In this document: positions 1 through 5,572 of the stretch, in pieces
Layout: every line of letters starts with the position of its first letter
How positions within the stretch are numbered: the stretch's first letter is position 1
DNA from: Prevotella sp.
GTDB taxonomy: Bacteria > Bacteroidota > Bacteroidia > Bacteroidales > Bacteroidaceae
Reading direction: 5' to 3'
Length of the DNA: 5,618 nucleotides
NCBI GenBank assembly: GCA_016283605.1
Contig: JAEENF010000180.1
Location: 1 to 5,618 of the forward strand
The notes under the pieces: model-generated
Database searches by the model: none
The model's input: the letters and a program-made list of their open reading frames with translations, nothing else
What the model was told of the DNA's origin: nothing
Made by a program: the position numbers and the translations under genes

Positions 1-533
1 GCCGTCCGGACGCAGCAGTCCTCTCCTACCCCGTCATCACTTCAGGCGAATTTGCCCACAAGGATTCATTCCGCTTCCTCCTGGGCGCTGACATATACGA
101 CAGGACTGACGACGAAGCCAAGGCTTTGCTTAACCGCTATTCTCTCGAGAAGAACGTCAAAGAGACCAACCCTCCCTGCTTCATCTGGCAGACAGAGACT
201 GACGACTTAGTGCCCGTGCAGAACAGCTATCTTTACGCTGAGGCTCTCAAGGAAAAGGGCGTGCCATATGAGCACGTGACCTTCCCCGAAGGCCCACACG
301 GCCTCTCGATCCCTAACGACGACTGGGCAGGCGGAAGATTCGGCGAGCCATACACTCTCGAGCAGACCTTCGCGCTCGTGAACGCTATCAAGTCAGGCAA
401 GATAGATGTGCCGCAGGAAGTCGCTGACAGCCTCGACTTCAGCAAAGACAATCAGGACGCTCCCAAGCCCGAAGCACGACCTGAGATCTGCGTCTGGCCC
501 GATCTGGCGGATAAGTTCATTAAGAGCCTGTAA
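1..533 (+). CDS. Alpha/beta hydrolase, acetyl-esterase / BD-FAE type (5' end outside the window)
   Basis: The reading frame is open from position 3 to the TAA at 531-533 and gives the last 176 residues; the start lies upstream. The first residues, RPDAAVLSYPVITSG followed by EFAHKDSFRFLLG, match the region after the nucleophile elbow in Clostridia-type esterases related to acetyl xylan esterases and bacterial BD-FAE enzymes. The sequence TETDDLVPV (Asp codon 201-203) fits the catalytic Asp strand, and EGPHGLS (His codon 297-299) fits the catalytic His loop. The GxSxG nucleophile must lie before the window. No signal peptide can be judged. By family the enzyme would hydrolyse ester groups, possibly acetyl or feruloyl groups on plant polysaccharides, and is probably cytoplasmic; the substrate is inferred. 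The TTG at 126 lies inside the conserved domain and is not a real start. The fold assignment is firm and the specificity is not. Confidence 0.85.
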   Translation, partial: RPDAAVLSYPVITSGEFAHKDSFRFLLGADIYDRTDDEAKALLNRYSLEKNVKETNPPCFIWQTETDDLVPVQNSYLYAEALKEKGVPYEHVTFPEGPHGLSIPNDDWAGGRFGEPYTLEQTFALVNAIKSGKIDVPQEVADSLDFSKDNQDAPKPEARPEICVWPDLADKFIKSL

Positions 534-547
534 GAGGGTTTTTGAGG

Positions 548-560
548 GCCCGAAAAGGGC
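548..560 (+). terminator. Weak hairpin just after the esterase gene
   Basis: GCCC (548-551) and GGGC (557-560) can pair around a GAAAA loop, 14 nt after the stop codon. The stem is only 4 bp and no T-run follows, so this is at best a weak or processed 3' end. It is recorded only because it is the nearest candidate for ending the esterase transcript. Confidence 0.2.
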
Positions 561-582
561 TTCATAAGTGTCTTAACCGGAC

Positions 583-606
583 TTTGCGAGCGCCGGCACG
601 CGCAAA
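583..606. repeat. Inverted repeat in the 138-bp gap before the first GNAT gene
   Basis: TTTGCG (583-588) and CGCAAA (601-606) form a 6-bp inverted repeat around a 12-nt GC-rich spacer containing GCCGGC. It has no T-run, so it does not look like an intrinsic terminator. It may be an operator or a leader hairpin for the GNAT genes, or chance. I found no convincing -35/-10 pair in this gap. Confidence 0.25.
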
Positions 607-671
607 CCGCCCAACAGGCATACATCCCGCCGTTGAGCGAACGTAACACTGTTAATCAAGGAGTTTTTGAC

Positions 672-1190
672 ATGATCGAATATAGAATCACCACACCTGA
701 AGATATTGACCTTCTCATGGAGAGCCGCCTCGTGATGCTCCGCGAGGTCAACCACCTGGCACCCGATTATGAGTATTCCGAGGAGCTGAAAAACTGCAGC
801 AGGGAGTATTTCCTGAACGGCGACCAGACGACCGTCCTCGCTCTGGACGATGGTAAGGTAGCAGGCTGCGCATCGATCAGCTACATCACGGTAATGCCGA
901 CATTTTCTCACGCGACCGGCAAGCGCTCACACCTCATGAACGTCTACACCGATCCGTCTTACAGAGGCCAGGGCATCGCGCGCACGATGGTAAACATGCT
1001 TATCGAGGATGCCTGGGCAAAAGGCGCAACGGAGATCAGCCTCGATGCGACCACTATGGGGCGCCCGCTTTATGAGAAGCTCGGCTTCACGTCTTCTACT
1101 GAGGCCATGGTACTGAACAAAGACGGTTCTACGTCTTGCTGCGCCAGTGCCAGTGCATGCTCCTGCAGTTGTTCTAAGAAGGAGGATTAA
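672..1190 (+). CDS. GNAT-family N-acetyltransferase with a cysteine-rich C-terminal tail
   Basis: This is a 172-residue protein. The start is the ATG at 672, because AAGGAG (658-663) lies 8 nt upstream; an in-frame TTG at 633 has no such site. A single GNAT domain spans about residues 2-147. The acetyl-CoA pyrophosphate loop R98-G-Q-G-I-A103 follows the strand HLMNVYTDP, and RPLYEKLGF (131-139) is the usual motif B end. GNAT enzymes move an acetyl group from acetyl-CoA to an amine; the substrate here cannot be told. After the domain comes a tail, SCCASASACSCSCSKKED (155-172), with five cysteines (156, 157, 163, 165, 167) alternating with Ser and Ala. I do not know this from the family; metal binding or redox sensing is conceivable. 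The last codons contain the ribosome binding site of the next gene, and the TAA abuts its ATG, so the two are probably translationally coupled. Confidence 0.9.
   Translation: MIEYRITTPEDIDLLMESRLVMLREVNHLAPDYEYSEELKNCSREYFLNGDQTTVLALDDGKVAGCASISYITVMPTFSHATGKRSHLMNVYTDPSYRGQGIARTMVNMLIEDAWAKGATEISLDATTMGRPLYEKLGFTSSTEAMVLNKDGSTSCCASASACSCSCSKKED
1179..1185 (+). promoter_or_regulatory. Ribosome binding site of the second GNAT gene, inside the first GNAT gene
   Basis: AAGGAGG lies 5 nt before the ATG at 1191 and is built into the Lys-Lys-Glu-Asp codons that end the upstream gene. The stop codon 1188-1190 directly abuts the start codon, an arrangement typical of translational coupling. Confidence 0.85.
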
Positions 1191-1694
1191 ATGATCTTAC
1201 GCGCATATAAAAGAGAAGATTCACCTATCATAGCCGGCTGGGTAAGAACAGAGGAAGAGCTCTACAGATGGTCTGCCGACAGGTTCGGCTTATTCCCGCT
1301 CCTGCCCTACTCCATCGATGACAACTACGTCCCGCAGTTAAAGACAGGCCGCTTTATTCCGCTGACCGGCGTCGACGAAGACGGTAAGCCCGTAGGCCAC
1401 CTCATCATCAGATACCCCAAAGAGAATGACGATTCCTCGGTAAGATTCGGCTTTGTCATTGTCGATCCCGATATCCGCGGCAAAGGCTACGGCAGAGAGC
1501 TCCTGCTCCTCGCAAAAGAATACGTTAAGAACAACCTGACGGCCACGAGGATAGATCTCGGTGTCTTCGACAACAACCCTAAGGCCAGAAAGTGCTATGA
1601 ATCCGTAGGTTTTACGGAATACGGCTCAGACGGCCACGTCTGCAGCACGCCTTTTGGGGAGTGGCACTGCACCGAGCTTGAGATGTATATCTGA
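1191..1694 (+). CDS. GNAT-family N-acetyltransferase (second of a tandem pair)
   Basis: This is a 167-residue protein starting at the ATG at 1191, 5 nt after a perfect AAGGAGG. The N-terminus (MILRAYKREDSPIIAGW) and the segment around 66-75 (KPVGHLIIRY) resemble RimJ/RimL-like GNATs. The strand FGFVIVDPDIRGKGYG (87-101) contains the acetyl-CoA loop R96-G-K-G-Y-G101, and NNPKARKCYESVGF (128-141) is the motif B helix that shapes the acceptor end of the site. The domain is complete and of normal length. It differs clearly from the first GNAT in its N-terminal half, so the pair is not a recent duplication. The acceptor may be a protein N-terminus or a small amine, and nothing here decides. The gene ends TGA-TAA and lies 5 bp from the convergent AraC gene, with no terminator visible between them. 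Confidence 0.9.
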   Translation: MILRAYKREDSPIIAGWVRTEEELYRWSADRFGLFPLLPYSIDDNYVPQLKTGRFIPLTGVDEDGKPVGHLIIRYPKENDDSSVRFGFVIVDPDIRGKGYGRELLLLAKEYVKNNLTATRIDLGVFDNNPKARKCYESVGFTEYGSDGHVCSTPFGEWHCTELEMYI

Positions 1695-1699
1695 TAAGC

Positions 1700-2446
1700 T
1701 TACGGCCTTATTATCGATCTTGAATTGCGGCTTCTGAACTGCTTCGGCGTCAGGCCGCAGTCTTTTTTCAGCACGTTCGTAAAATAACTCTGGCTGGGGA
1801 AAGCAAGCGATGCCGATATCTCCGCGATGGAATAGTCTGACGACGAGAGCATCGACTTGGCGGTCTCGAGCTTCTTGTTGAGGATGTATTCGCTGACCGA
1901 GTACCCCGTCTCTTTCTTGAATAAACGCGAAAGGTAAGGCGCTGACAGGTTCGTGACCGAAGCCAGCGTCGCCAAAGTGATGCGCGTGTGCAGATGCTCG
2001 TAAATGTAGTCGATACAGGTACTTACGGCCTTTGACGTGATCGTGCTGCGCTGCAGAGCCAGCATCTGCTTGGTGTAATGAATGCACATCTCGTTGTGGA
2101 TATCGGAGATCTCTTCGGGCGTCTGCGCCTCATCGGCCAGGCGGATATAGTAGTCACTCAGGTTATAAGATTCAGAGGTGGAAAGGCCGCCTGAGATGCA
2201 GAACCTCGCGACCATCGCGATCGTGATCGTCAGGTGATATTTGAGGTTTTGGAGCGGCTCGCCGGATAAGACTCCGAGGCCCTTTTTCTCGTGGAAAGGC
2301 TCATTTAAGAGCGACCTGACCTTGCGGAGATTCCCGGAGCGGATCGTCTCATAGAAGTCCATCTCGGGCGCCAGAGGAGCTCTGAAGAACTCATATTCCC
2401 TGTGCAGGAACTCCTGGTAGGATATCTTTTTGCGCGGTGCCGGCAT
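1700..2446 (-). CDS. AraC-family transcriptional regulator with a helical N-terminal domain
   Basis: This is a 248-residue protein. The start is the ATG at 2446, preceded 4 nt upstream by GGAGGT on the - strand. The frame stays open to a GTG at 2587, but that extension has no ribosome binding site and overlaps a likely promoter. Residues 1-140 form a mostly helical domain with FYETIRSGNLRKVRSLL, NLKYHLTITIAMVARFCISGG and LSDYYIRLAD; this type is common in Clostridia AraC/YesN-like regulators and is not the sugar-binding cupin of AraC itself. Two helix-turn-helix units follow: about 158-180 (TLASVTNLSAPYLSRLFKKETG) and about 206-230, with the family signature YFTNVLKKDCGLTPKQF at 221-237. The protein would bind DNA in the cytoplasm; its ligand is unknown. 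Being divergent from the GH16 gene, it is a natural candidate for controlling that gene and itself. Confidence 0.93.
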   Translation of the reverse strand: MPAPRKKISYQEFLHREYEFFRAPLAPEMDFYETIRSGNLRKVRSLLNEPFHEKKGLGVLSGEPLQNLKYHLTITIAMVARFCISGGLSTSESYNLSDYYIRLADEAQTPEEISDIHNEMCIHYTKQMLALQRSTITSKAVSTCIDYIYEHLHTRITLATLASVTNLSAPYLSRLFKKETGYSVSEYILNKKLETAKSMLSSSDYSIAEISASLAFPSQSYFTNVLKKDCGLTPKQFRSRNSRSIIRP

Positions 2447-2450
2447 TGTG

Positions 2451-2456
2451 ACCTCC
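2451..2456 (-). promoter_or_regulatory. Ribosome binding site that fixes the AraC gene start
   Basis: The - strand reads GGAGGT, then CACA, then ATG (2446). It is the only good ribosome binding site near any in-frame start of this gene, and it decides for the 248-residue form over the longer ones starting at 2536 (ATG) or 2587 (GTG). Confidence 0.75.
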
Positions 2457-2537
2457 GATAAGATGGCGCGGATGAGGTTTTCGAGAGCTTCCTCCCAGAA
2501 AATCAAAAATCCGTGAGTTACAAGGCTTTCGGGCATT

Positions 2538-2546
2538 ATTATAGCA
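2538..2546 (-). promoter_or_regulatory. Extended -10 promoter of the AraC gene
   Basis: On the - strand TGC-TATAAT (2546 to 2538) is a perfect extended -10 element (TGnTATAAT). No good -35 hexamer lies 16-18 nt upstream, which is allowed for extended -10 promoters and would also suit an activated promoter. Transcription would begin near 2531, leaving a leader of about 85 nt before the ATG at 2446. The in-frame ATG at 2536 overlaps the -10 and would not be transcribed. Confidence 0.6.
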
Positions 2547-2562
2547 CGAAAACGTAAAAATA

Positions 2563-2635
2563 AGATAACAAAAAGCAATAATGCCACGAGGTGAATTTGT
2601 TATTTTGAGGGCATCAAGGTTGTTCATCAGATAAC
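2563..2635. promoter_or_regulatory. Candidate operator sites between the AraC and GH16 genes
   Basis: ATAACAAA (2565-2572) and TTTGTTAT (2596-2603) form a perfect 8-bp inverted repeat with a 23-bp spacer. The longer motif AGATAAC at 2563-2569 recurs in the same orientation at 2629-2635. These lie between the AraC extended -10 and the GH16 ribosome binding site, where an AraC-family protein could act on both divergent genes. AraC-type proteins often use two or more half-sites; that these are the sites is inference. No clear -10/-35 for the GH16 gene was found in this AT-rich stretch. Confidence 0.35.
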
Positions 2636-2640
2636 TATTG

Positions 2641-2646
2641 AGGAGG
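2641..2646 (+). promoter_or_regulatory. Ribosome binding site of the GH16 gene
   Basis: A perfect AGGAGG lies 5 nt before the ATG at 2652. It fixes the start that gives a complete lipoprotein signal peptide. Confidence 0.85.
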
Positions 2647-2651
2647 TAATT

Positions 2652-4025
2652 ATGAAGAACACGAAGATCATCAGTTCCATCCTGGCTCTCTCGATGCTCG
2701 TACCGCTCGCATCCTGCGGCAAGAAGGCAGAAGAGACTCAAGCAGCCGGTACTGAGACTCCCGCGATCGAAGGCTACAACCTTCTTTGGAGCGACGAGTT
2801 CGACGGCAGCGGCGAGATGGATCTGACAAAGTGGAACTATGAACCCCACGAACCCGGCTGGACCAACAACGAGCTTCAGGAGTACACGACTTCTACCGAT
2901 AACGTTTTCCTGCGTGACGGCAATCTCGTACTCAAGGCCCTCAAGACCGAGAAGGACGGCATAACCCATTACACATCCGGAAAGGTCACGGGCCAGAATA
3001 AAACCGACTTCAAGTACGGCAAGGTTGTCGTCTCCGCAAAAGTACCTGAAGGACAGGGTCTCTGGCCCGCCATCTGGATGATGCCCAAGGACGAGTCCTA
3101 CTACGGCCAGTGGCCCAAGTGCGGCGAGATCGACATCATGGAGTCTTTAGGCCACGACACAACAGTTTCTTATTCGACAATTCACTACGGCGAACCTCAC
3201 GGCGAGCAGCAGGGCACCATCACCAAGGAAGGCGATGAGAGCTTCTCTGCCAAGTTCCACGAGTATTCCGTAGAATGGGAACCCGGCGAAATGCGCTTCT
3301 ACACAGACGGCGAGCTCGTCCTCACATGCAACGACTGGTTCACGGCAGTCGAAGGCGAAGACGACAAGCCCTATCCGGCACCTTTCGACCAGCCCTTCTT
3401 CGTACAGATGAACCTCGCAGTCGGCGGCAACTGGCCCGGAAATCCTGACGAGACCACCAACTTCGACAACGCAGAGTTCCTGATCGACTACGTCCGCGTT
3501 TACCAGAAGGACGCTTACGACACCAACGTAACCAAGCCCCCGATGACCTTCCGCGACCCGCTCGCTGACGGCAACTACATCCGCAACGGAGACTTCTCCG
3601 TCGCAGAAGACCTCACCGACGACATCGACTGGAAGTTCCTCCTTTTCTATGAGGGCGTAGGGCAAGCCGAGATCAAGGACGGCGAGATGATCATCACATC
3701 TTCCAACTGCGGCACCGAGGAATACTCCGTCCAGCTCGTCCATCCGGACATCGCGATGTACAAGGGCCACAAGTACCGCATCACCTTTGACATCCGAGCC
3801 GACGAGGCCCGCAAGTGCATCGTCTGCATCTCTGCCCCGAACGCCGGCTGGATCCGCTACTTCCCTGACACCTCGATCGACCTGACCACCGAGTGGCAGA
3901 CCTTCGTCTTCGAGTTCGAGATGAAGGAGAAGGACGACAACAACGGCCGCCTCGAGTTCAACATGGGCAAGCACGGCGACACCGCCACGATCCATCTCAC
4001 CAACGTCCGCGTCGAAGAGATCTGA
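2652..4025 (+). CDS. Secreted GH16 beta-glucanase lipoprotein (laminarinase/lichenase-like) with a C-terminal CBM-like module
   Basis: This is a 457-residue protein. Residues 1-22 form a lipoprotein signal: the basic stretch MKNTK, a hydrophobic core, then the lipobox LASC with C22 as the lipidated residue. A short polar linker leads to the GH16 domain (about 42-287). It has the opening strand NLLWSDEFDG, the substrate-cleft segment GLWPAIWMMP, the active-site motif E159-I-D161-I-M-E164 (nucleophile, assisting Asp, acid/base), NLAVGGNWPG, and the closing IDYVRVYQ. All three catalytic residues are present. Residues about 308-457, starting NYIRNGDFS and ending TIHLTNVRVEE, resemble a CBM4/9-type beta-sandwich. 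By family the enzyme cleaves internal bonds of beta-1,3 or mixed beta-1,3/1,4-glucans outside the cell while anchored to the membrane; the exact linkage is not decided. The gene is monocistronic between the divergent AraC gene and the terminator at 4057. Confidence 0.93.
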   Translation: MKNTKIISSILALSMLVPLASCGKKAEETQAAGTETPAIEGYNLLWSDEFDGSGEMDLTKWNYEPHEPGWTNNELQEYTTSTDNVFLRDGNLVLKALKTEKDGITHYTSGKVTGQNKTDFKYGKVVVSAKVPEGQGLWPAIWMMPKDESYYGQWPKCGEIDIMESLGHDTTVSYSTIHYGEPHGEQQGTITKEGDESFSAKFHEYSVEWEPGEMRFYTDGELVLTCNDWFTAVEGEDDKPYPAPFDQPFFVQMNLAVGGNWPGNPDETTNFDNAEFLIDYVRVYQKDAYDTNVTKPPMTFRDPLADGNYIRNGDFSVAEDLTDDIDWKFLLFYEGVGQAEIKDGEMIITSSNCGTEEYSVQLVHPDIAMYKGHKYRITFDIRADEARKCIVCISAPNAGWIRYFPDTSIDLTTEWQTFVFEFEMKEKDDNNGRLEFNMGKHGDTATIHLTNVRVEEI

Positions 4026-4056
4026 TCTAAGGAAACATCCCGAAAATTTTTAGCAA

Positions 4057-4091
4057 GGAGCTGTCCCTGAGGGGGGCGGCTCCCTTTTTTT
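4057..4091 (+). terminator. Intrinsic terminator of the GH16 gene
   Basis: An 11-bp stem, 4057-4067 with 4073-4083 (two G-T pairs), closes a 5-nt TGAGG loop. It is followed by one C and seven Ts (4085-4091). It starts 31 nt after the GH16 stop codon and is a textbook rho-independent terminator. Confidence 0.92.
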
Positions 4092-4183
4092 GTGGGGGGC
4101 GGAACGGGCTGCCCCGGGGCCCCGTGTCTTCTGTAATAAACGCTCGAAAACGCGCTGGAAATTTCAGTTTTTTCGGGATGCCG
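4092..4183. other. Non-coding GC-rich stretch between the terminator and the stem-loop repeats
   Basis: I see no credible gene here. The stretch opens with a run of Gs and contains ACGGG (4104-4108) and CCCGT (4121-4125), which could pair around a CCCCGGGG-rich core. CATCCCGAAAA (4036-4046, upstream of the terminator) is exactly reversed and complemented as TTTTCGGGATG at 4170-4180. The stretch ATTTCAG plus six Ts (4162-4173) faintly resembles the 3' arm and T-run of the stem-loop element that follows. Confidence 0.4.
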
Positions 4184-4240
4184 GTGCTGAAAAAGTGTCT
4201 GTTTTGGGGGAGATTTGCACACTTTTTCGAGCACTTTTTT
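4184..4240 (+). repeat. Stem-loop repeat element, copy 1 (complete, terminator-like)
   Basis: GTGCTGAAAAAGTGT (4184-4198) pairs with ACACTTTTTC and AGCAC (4219-4234), leaving one bulged G at 4229. This gives a 15-bp stem around a 20-nt loop, CTGTTTTGGGGGAGATTTGC (4199-4218). Six Ts follow at 4235-4240. The shape fits an intrinsic terminator, but the loop is long, and the same loop recurs in copy 2, which argues for a repeated extragenic element. If transcribed from the left it would back up the GH16 terminator. Confidence 0.65.
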
Positions 4241-4245
4241 GAATA

Positions 4246-4279
4246 ATGCTGAAATCGTGTCTGTTTTGGGGGAGATTTG
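4246..4279 (+). repeat. Stem-loop repeat element, copy 2 (5' arm and loop only, cut by the IS element)
   Basis: The 33 bases at 4247-4279 match 4185-4217 of copy 1 at 31 positions, with a period of 62 bp. The 5' arm reads ATGCTGAAATCGTGT (4246-4260) and differs from copy 1 by AA to TC inside the stem. The visible loop (4261-4279) is identical to copy 1. The match stops at 4279, exactly where the IS element begins, so the matching 3' arm is missing from the window. Confidence 0.75.
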
Positions 4280-4326
4280 AAGTGGTAACGTAAAAGTAGA
4301 CACCTTTGCCAAAAACATATACACCT
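4278..4326 (+). repeat. Left terminal inverted repeat of the IS element
   Basis: This repeat has two conserved blocks (4292-4303 and 4317-4326), matched in the right end in reverse complement and separated by a diverged A-rich spacer. The outer 14 bases begin TGAAGTGG and match the right end at 8 positions. The outermost base is set by the TG rule of IS3 elements and by the end of the chromosomal repeat at 4279, so it could be off by a few bases. Confidence 0.7.
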
Positions 4327-4364
4327 GCATCAGTTTAAGTTACATAATTAAGTATCAAGTAAAC

Positions 4365-4369
4365 AGAGG
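4365..4369 (+). promoter_or_regulatory. Ribosome binding site of orfA
   Basis: AGAGG lies 7 nt before the ATG at 4377. A CATAAT at 4343-4348 could be a -10 box for the transposase promoter, but no matching -35 was found. Confidence 0.5.
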
Positions 4370-4376
4370 TGTTAAT

Positions 4377-4721
4377 ATGCACGCCACAAAAGAAGAAAGA
4401 TTAGCCATAGGTAAACGTGTTCACGATGGAGAGTTAACAAGTCACGAGGCTTCAAAAGAATACGATATTCCTGAGAGAACTATTCGCGGATGGGTAGCTC
4501 AATATAAAGAAACAATCGGTGAAAAGAAGCCTCTCAAGAAAAACCCGAACAGAGTCCTCAGCAACGAAAGAGCTGCTTATGAGAACATGTCCAGAGAAGA
4601 ACTCATCGATGCTCTTATCTTGTCTAAGGCCAATGAATTGAGGGCAAAAAAAGGCTACGAAGTGAGAGGAGTTGGTGCAAACAAGGAATTCATTACATCA
4701 GACGAAGAGAATTCGAAATAG
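4377..4721 (+). CDS. IS3-family transposase OrfA (helix-turn-helix subunit)
   Basis: This is a 114-residue protein starting at the ATG at 4377. Residues about 4-48 form a Tnp-1-type helix-turn-helix, with IGKRVHDGELTSHEASKEYD followed by the recognition helix region PERTIRGWVAQYK, which would bind the IS ends. A charged, probably helical segment around 70-94 (MSREELIDALILSKANELRA, then KKGY) may mediate assembly. The Lys-Lys codons 91-92 lie in a run of seven As, the candidate frameshift site. The end (GYEVRGVGANKEFITSD) resembles OrfA proteins of related Clostridia IS3 elements. On its own OrfA usually regulates transposition; fused to OrfB by a -1 shift it forms the active transposase. The protein appears intact. 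Confidence 0.85.
   Translation: MHATKEERLAIGKRVHDGELTSHEASKEYDIPERTIRGWVAQYKETIGEKKPLKKNPNRVLSNERAAYENMSREELIDALILSKANELRAKKGYEVRGVGANKEFITSDEENSK
4646..4652 (+). promoter_or_regulatory. Candidate -1 ribosomal frameshift site (A7 slippery heptamer)
   Basis: A-AAA-AAA is in the right phase with orfA codons (AAA at 4647 and 4650), directly after GC and before GGC. The -1 frame is open from 4637 and continues without a stop to 5572, so a shift here yields a 398-residue OrfAB fusion. It is the only canonical slippery heptamer in the 85-bp overlap. Two GAATTC copies downstream (4686-4691 and 4709-4714) could pair as a weak stimulatory stem. Confidence 0.65.
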
Positions 4722-5572
4722 TATTTGAACTTTCCGGGGATTTTCCGGTTAAGAAACTCTGTGATGTTTTAGGCGTCAATAGAAGCGGGTTCTATAAGTG
4801 GAAGAATCGCTTGGAAAAGCCTTCGGCTAAAATGAAATCCTTTATCCAGGATGTTCAGATATTCAAGGAATACCATGAGCGTTTCCCGTCTCACGGATAC
4901 CGCTGGCTTAACGCCAAGATCCGCTTGGATGAAGGTCTGGTTATGTCAGATCAACGTGCTCACAGGTGCTGTAAGTTTGCCGGCATACAAAGCAAGACGA
5001 AGCACTACAGGTATAGAAAGTCTGGTACACCCAGCAGAGTCTTTCCGAACCTTATGCTCGCTGGTGTGAACGTAGACGGTCCTCTGCAGTGTGTTGTAAG
5101 TGACATGACAGCATTCAGGCTAAACAACGTATACCATGAGCTCACGCTCTATATGGATCTTTGGAATAACGAGATATTGACCTATGCCTTGTCAGCCAAG
5201 AAAGGCGACAGGATGACCTATATCAAGGGCTTAAACAGCCTTATAGAACTCAAGAAGATGAATCCTGATATAGAGATGGTCTTGCACACGGATCAGGGCT
5301 CTGTCTATGCTTCCAAAGAGTTCAACGAGGTGCTTCCGTTATTCAACATCACACGTTCAATGTCCAGAGCAGGAACACCGACAGACAATGCAGCTATGGA
5401 ATCGATTAACGGTTGGATTAAGGAAGAAATGAGGCTTGATTTCCATCTTACCGGAGACAATGTGGAACACGAAGTTGATGAGTACATCAGGTTCTACAAC
5501 GAAGAACGTCCTGCGTACGCATTGAATTATCTGACTCCAAAACAATATCGAATGCTCTACCAAAAAGTTTAG
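4652..5572 (+). CDS. IS3-family transposase OrfB (DDE catalytic part, made by -1 frameshift)
   Basis: The -1 frame relative to orfA is open from 4637. The typical OrfB start region REFEIVFELSGDFPVKKLCD, then VLGVNRSGFYKWKNR, is encoded from about 4706, well before the first in-frame ATG (4832), so a frameshift rather than a separate start is likely; the TTG at 4811 lies inside this conserved region. An HTH_21-like segment follows (FPSHGYRWLNAKI). The RNase H-fold integrase core comes next, with catalytic Asp at 5102-5104 (SDMTAF), Asp at 5291-5293 (HTDQGSVY) and Glu at 5399-5401 (NAAMESINGW). The spacing between the second Asp and Glu is exactly 35 residues, as in IS3 elements. The C-terminus RPAYALNYLTPKQYR is also typical. 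The enzyme cuts and joins IS ends by a copy-out circle route known for the family. No inactivating lesion is seen. Confidence 0.88.
   Translation, partial: RLRSERSWCKQGIHYIRRREFEIVFELSGDFPVKKLCDVLGVNRSGFYKWKNRLEKPSAKMKSFIQDVQIFKEYHERFPSHGYRWLNAKIRLDEGLVMSDQRAHRCCKFAGIQSKTKHYRYRKSGTPSRVFPNLMLAGVNVDGPLQCVVSDMTAFRLNNVYHELTLYMDLWNNEILTYALSAKKGDRMTYIKGLNSLIELKKMNPDIEMVLHTDQGSVYASKEFNEVLPLFNITRSMSRAGTPTDNAAMESINGWIKEEMRLDFHLTGDNVEHEVDEYIRFYNEERPAYALNYLTPKQYRMLYQKV

Noticed and set aside
633..671. TTG start at 633 for the first GNAT
   Set aside because: It has no ribosome binding site, and the added 13 residues are not part of the GNAT fold. The ATG at 672 has AAGGAG at proper spacing.
452..911. 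Minus-strand open frames under the esterase end and first GNAT
   Set aside because: They overlap well-supported + strand genes, lack ribosome binding sites and show no family features.
2447..2587. Longer AraC start at GTG 2587 or ATG 2536
   Set aside because: Neither has a ribosome binding site. The ATG at 2536 overlaps the extended -10 promoter, while the ATG at 2446 has a good GGAGGT.
3147..3995. A 282-codon open frame on the - strand opposite the GH16 gene
   Set aside because: It is a by-product of GC-rich third positions in the GH16 codons. Its protein is low-complexity Val/Leu/Asp-rich, with no recognisable domain, and the + strand protein is unmistakable.
4057..4277. Riboswitch or leader RNA for the IS genes
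   Set aside because: The structures lie outside the IS and resemble terminators or repeats. No known riboswitch core was recognised.
4185..4279. Two direct repeats considered as a small CRISPR array
   Set aside because: There are only two copies, the 'spacer' is the 3' arm of the hairpin, and no cas genes are present.
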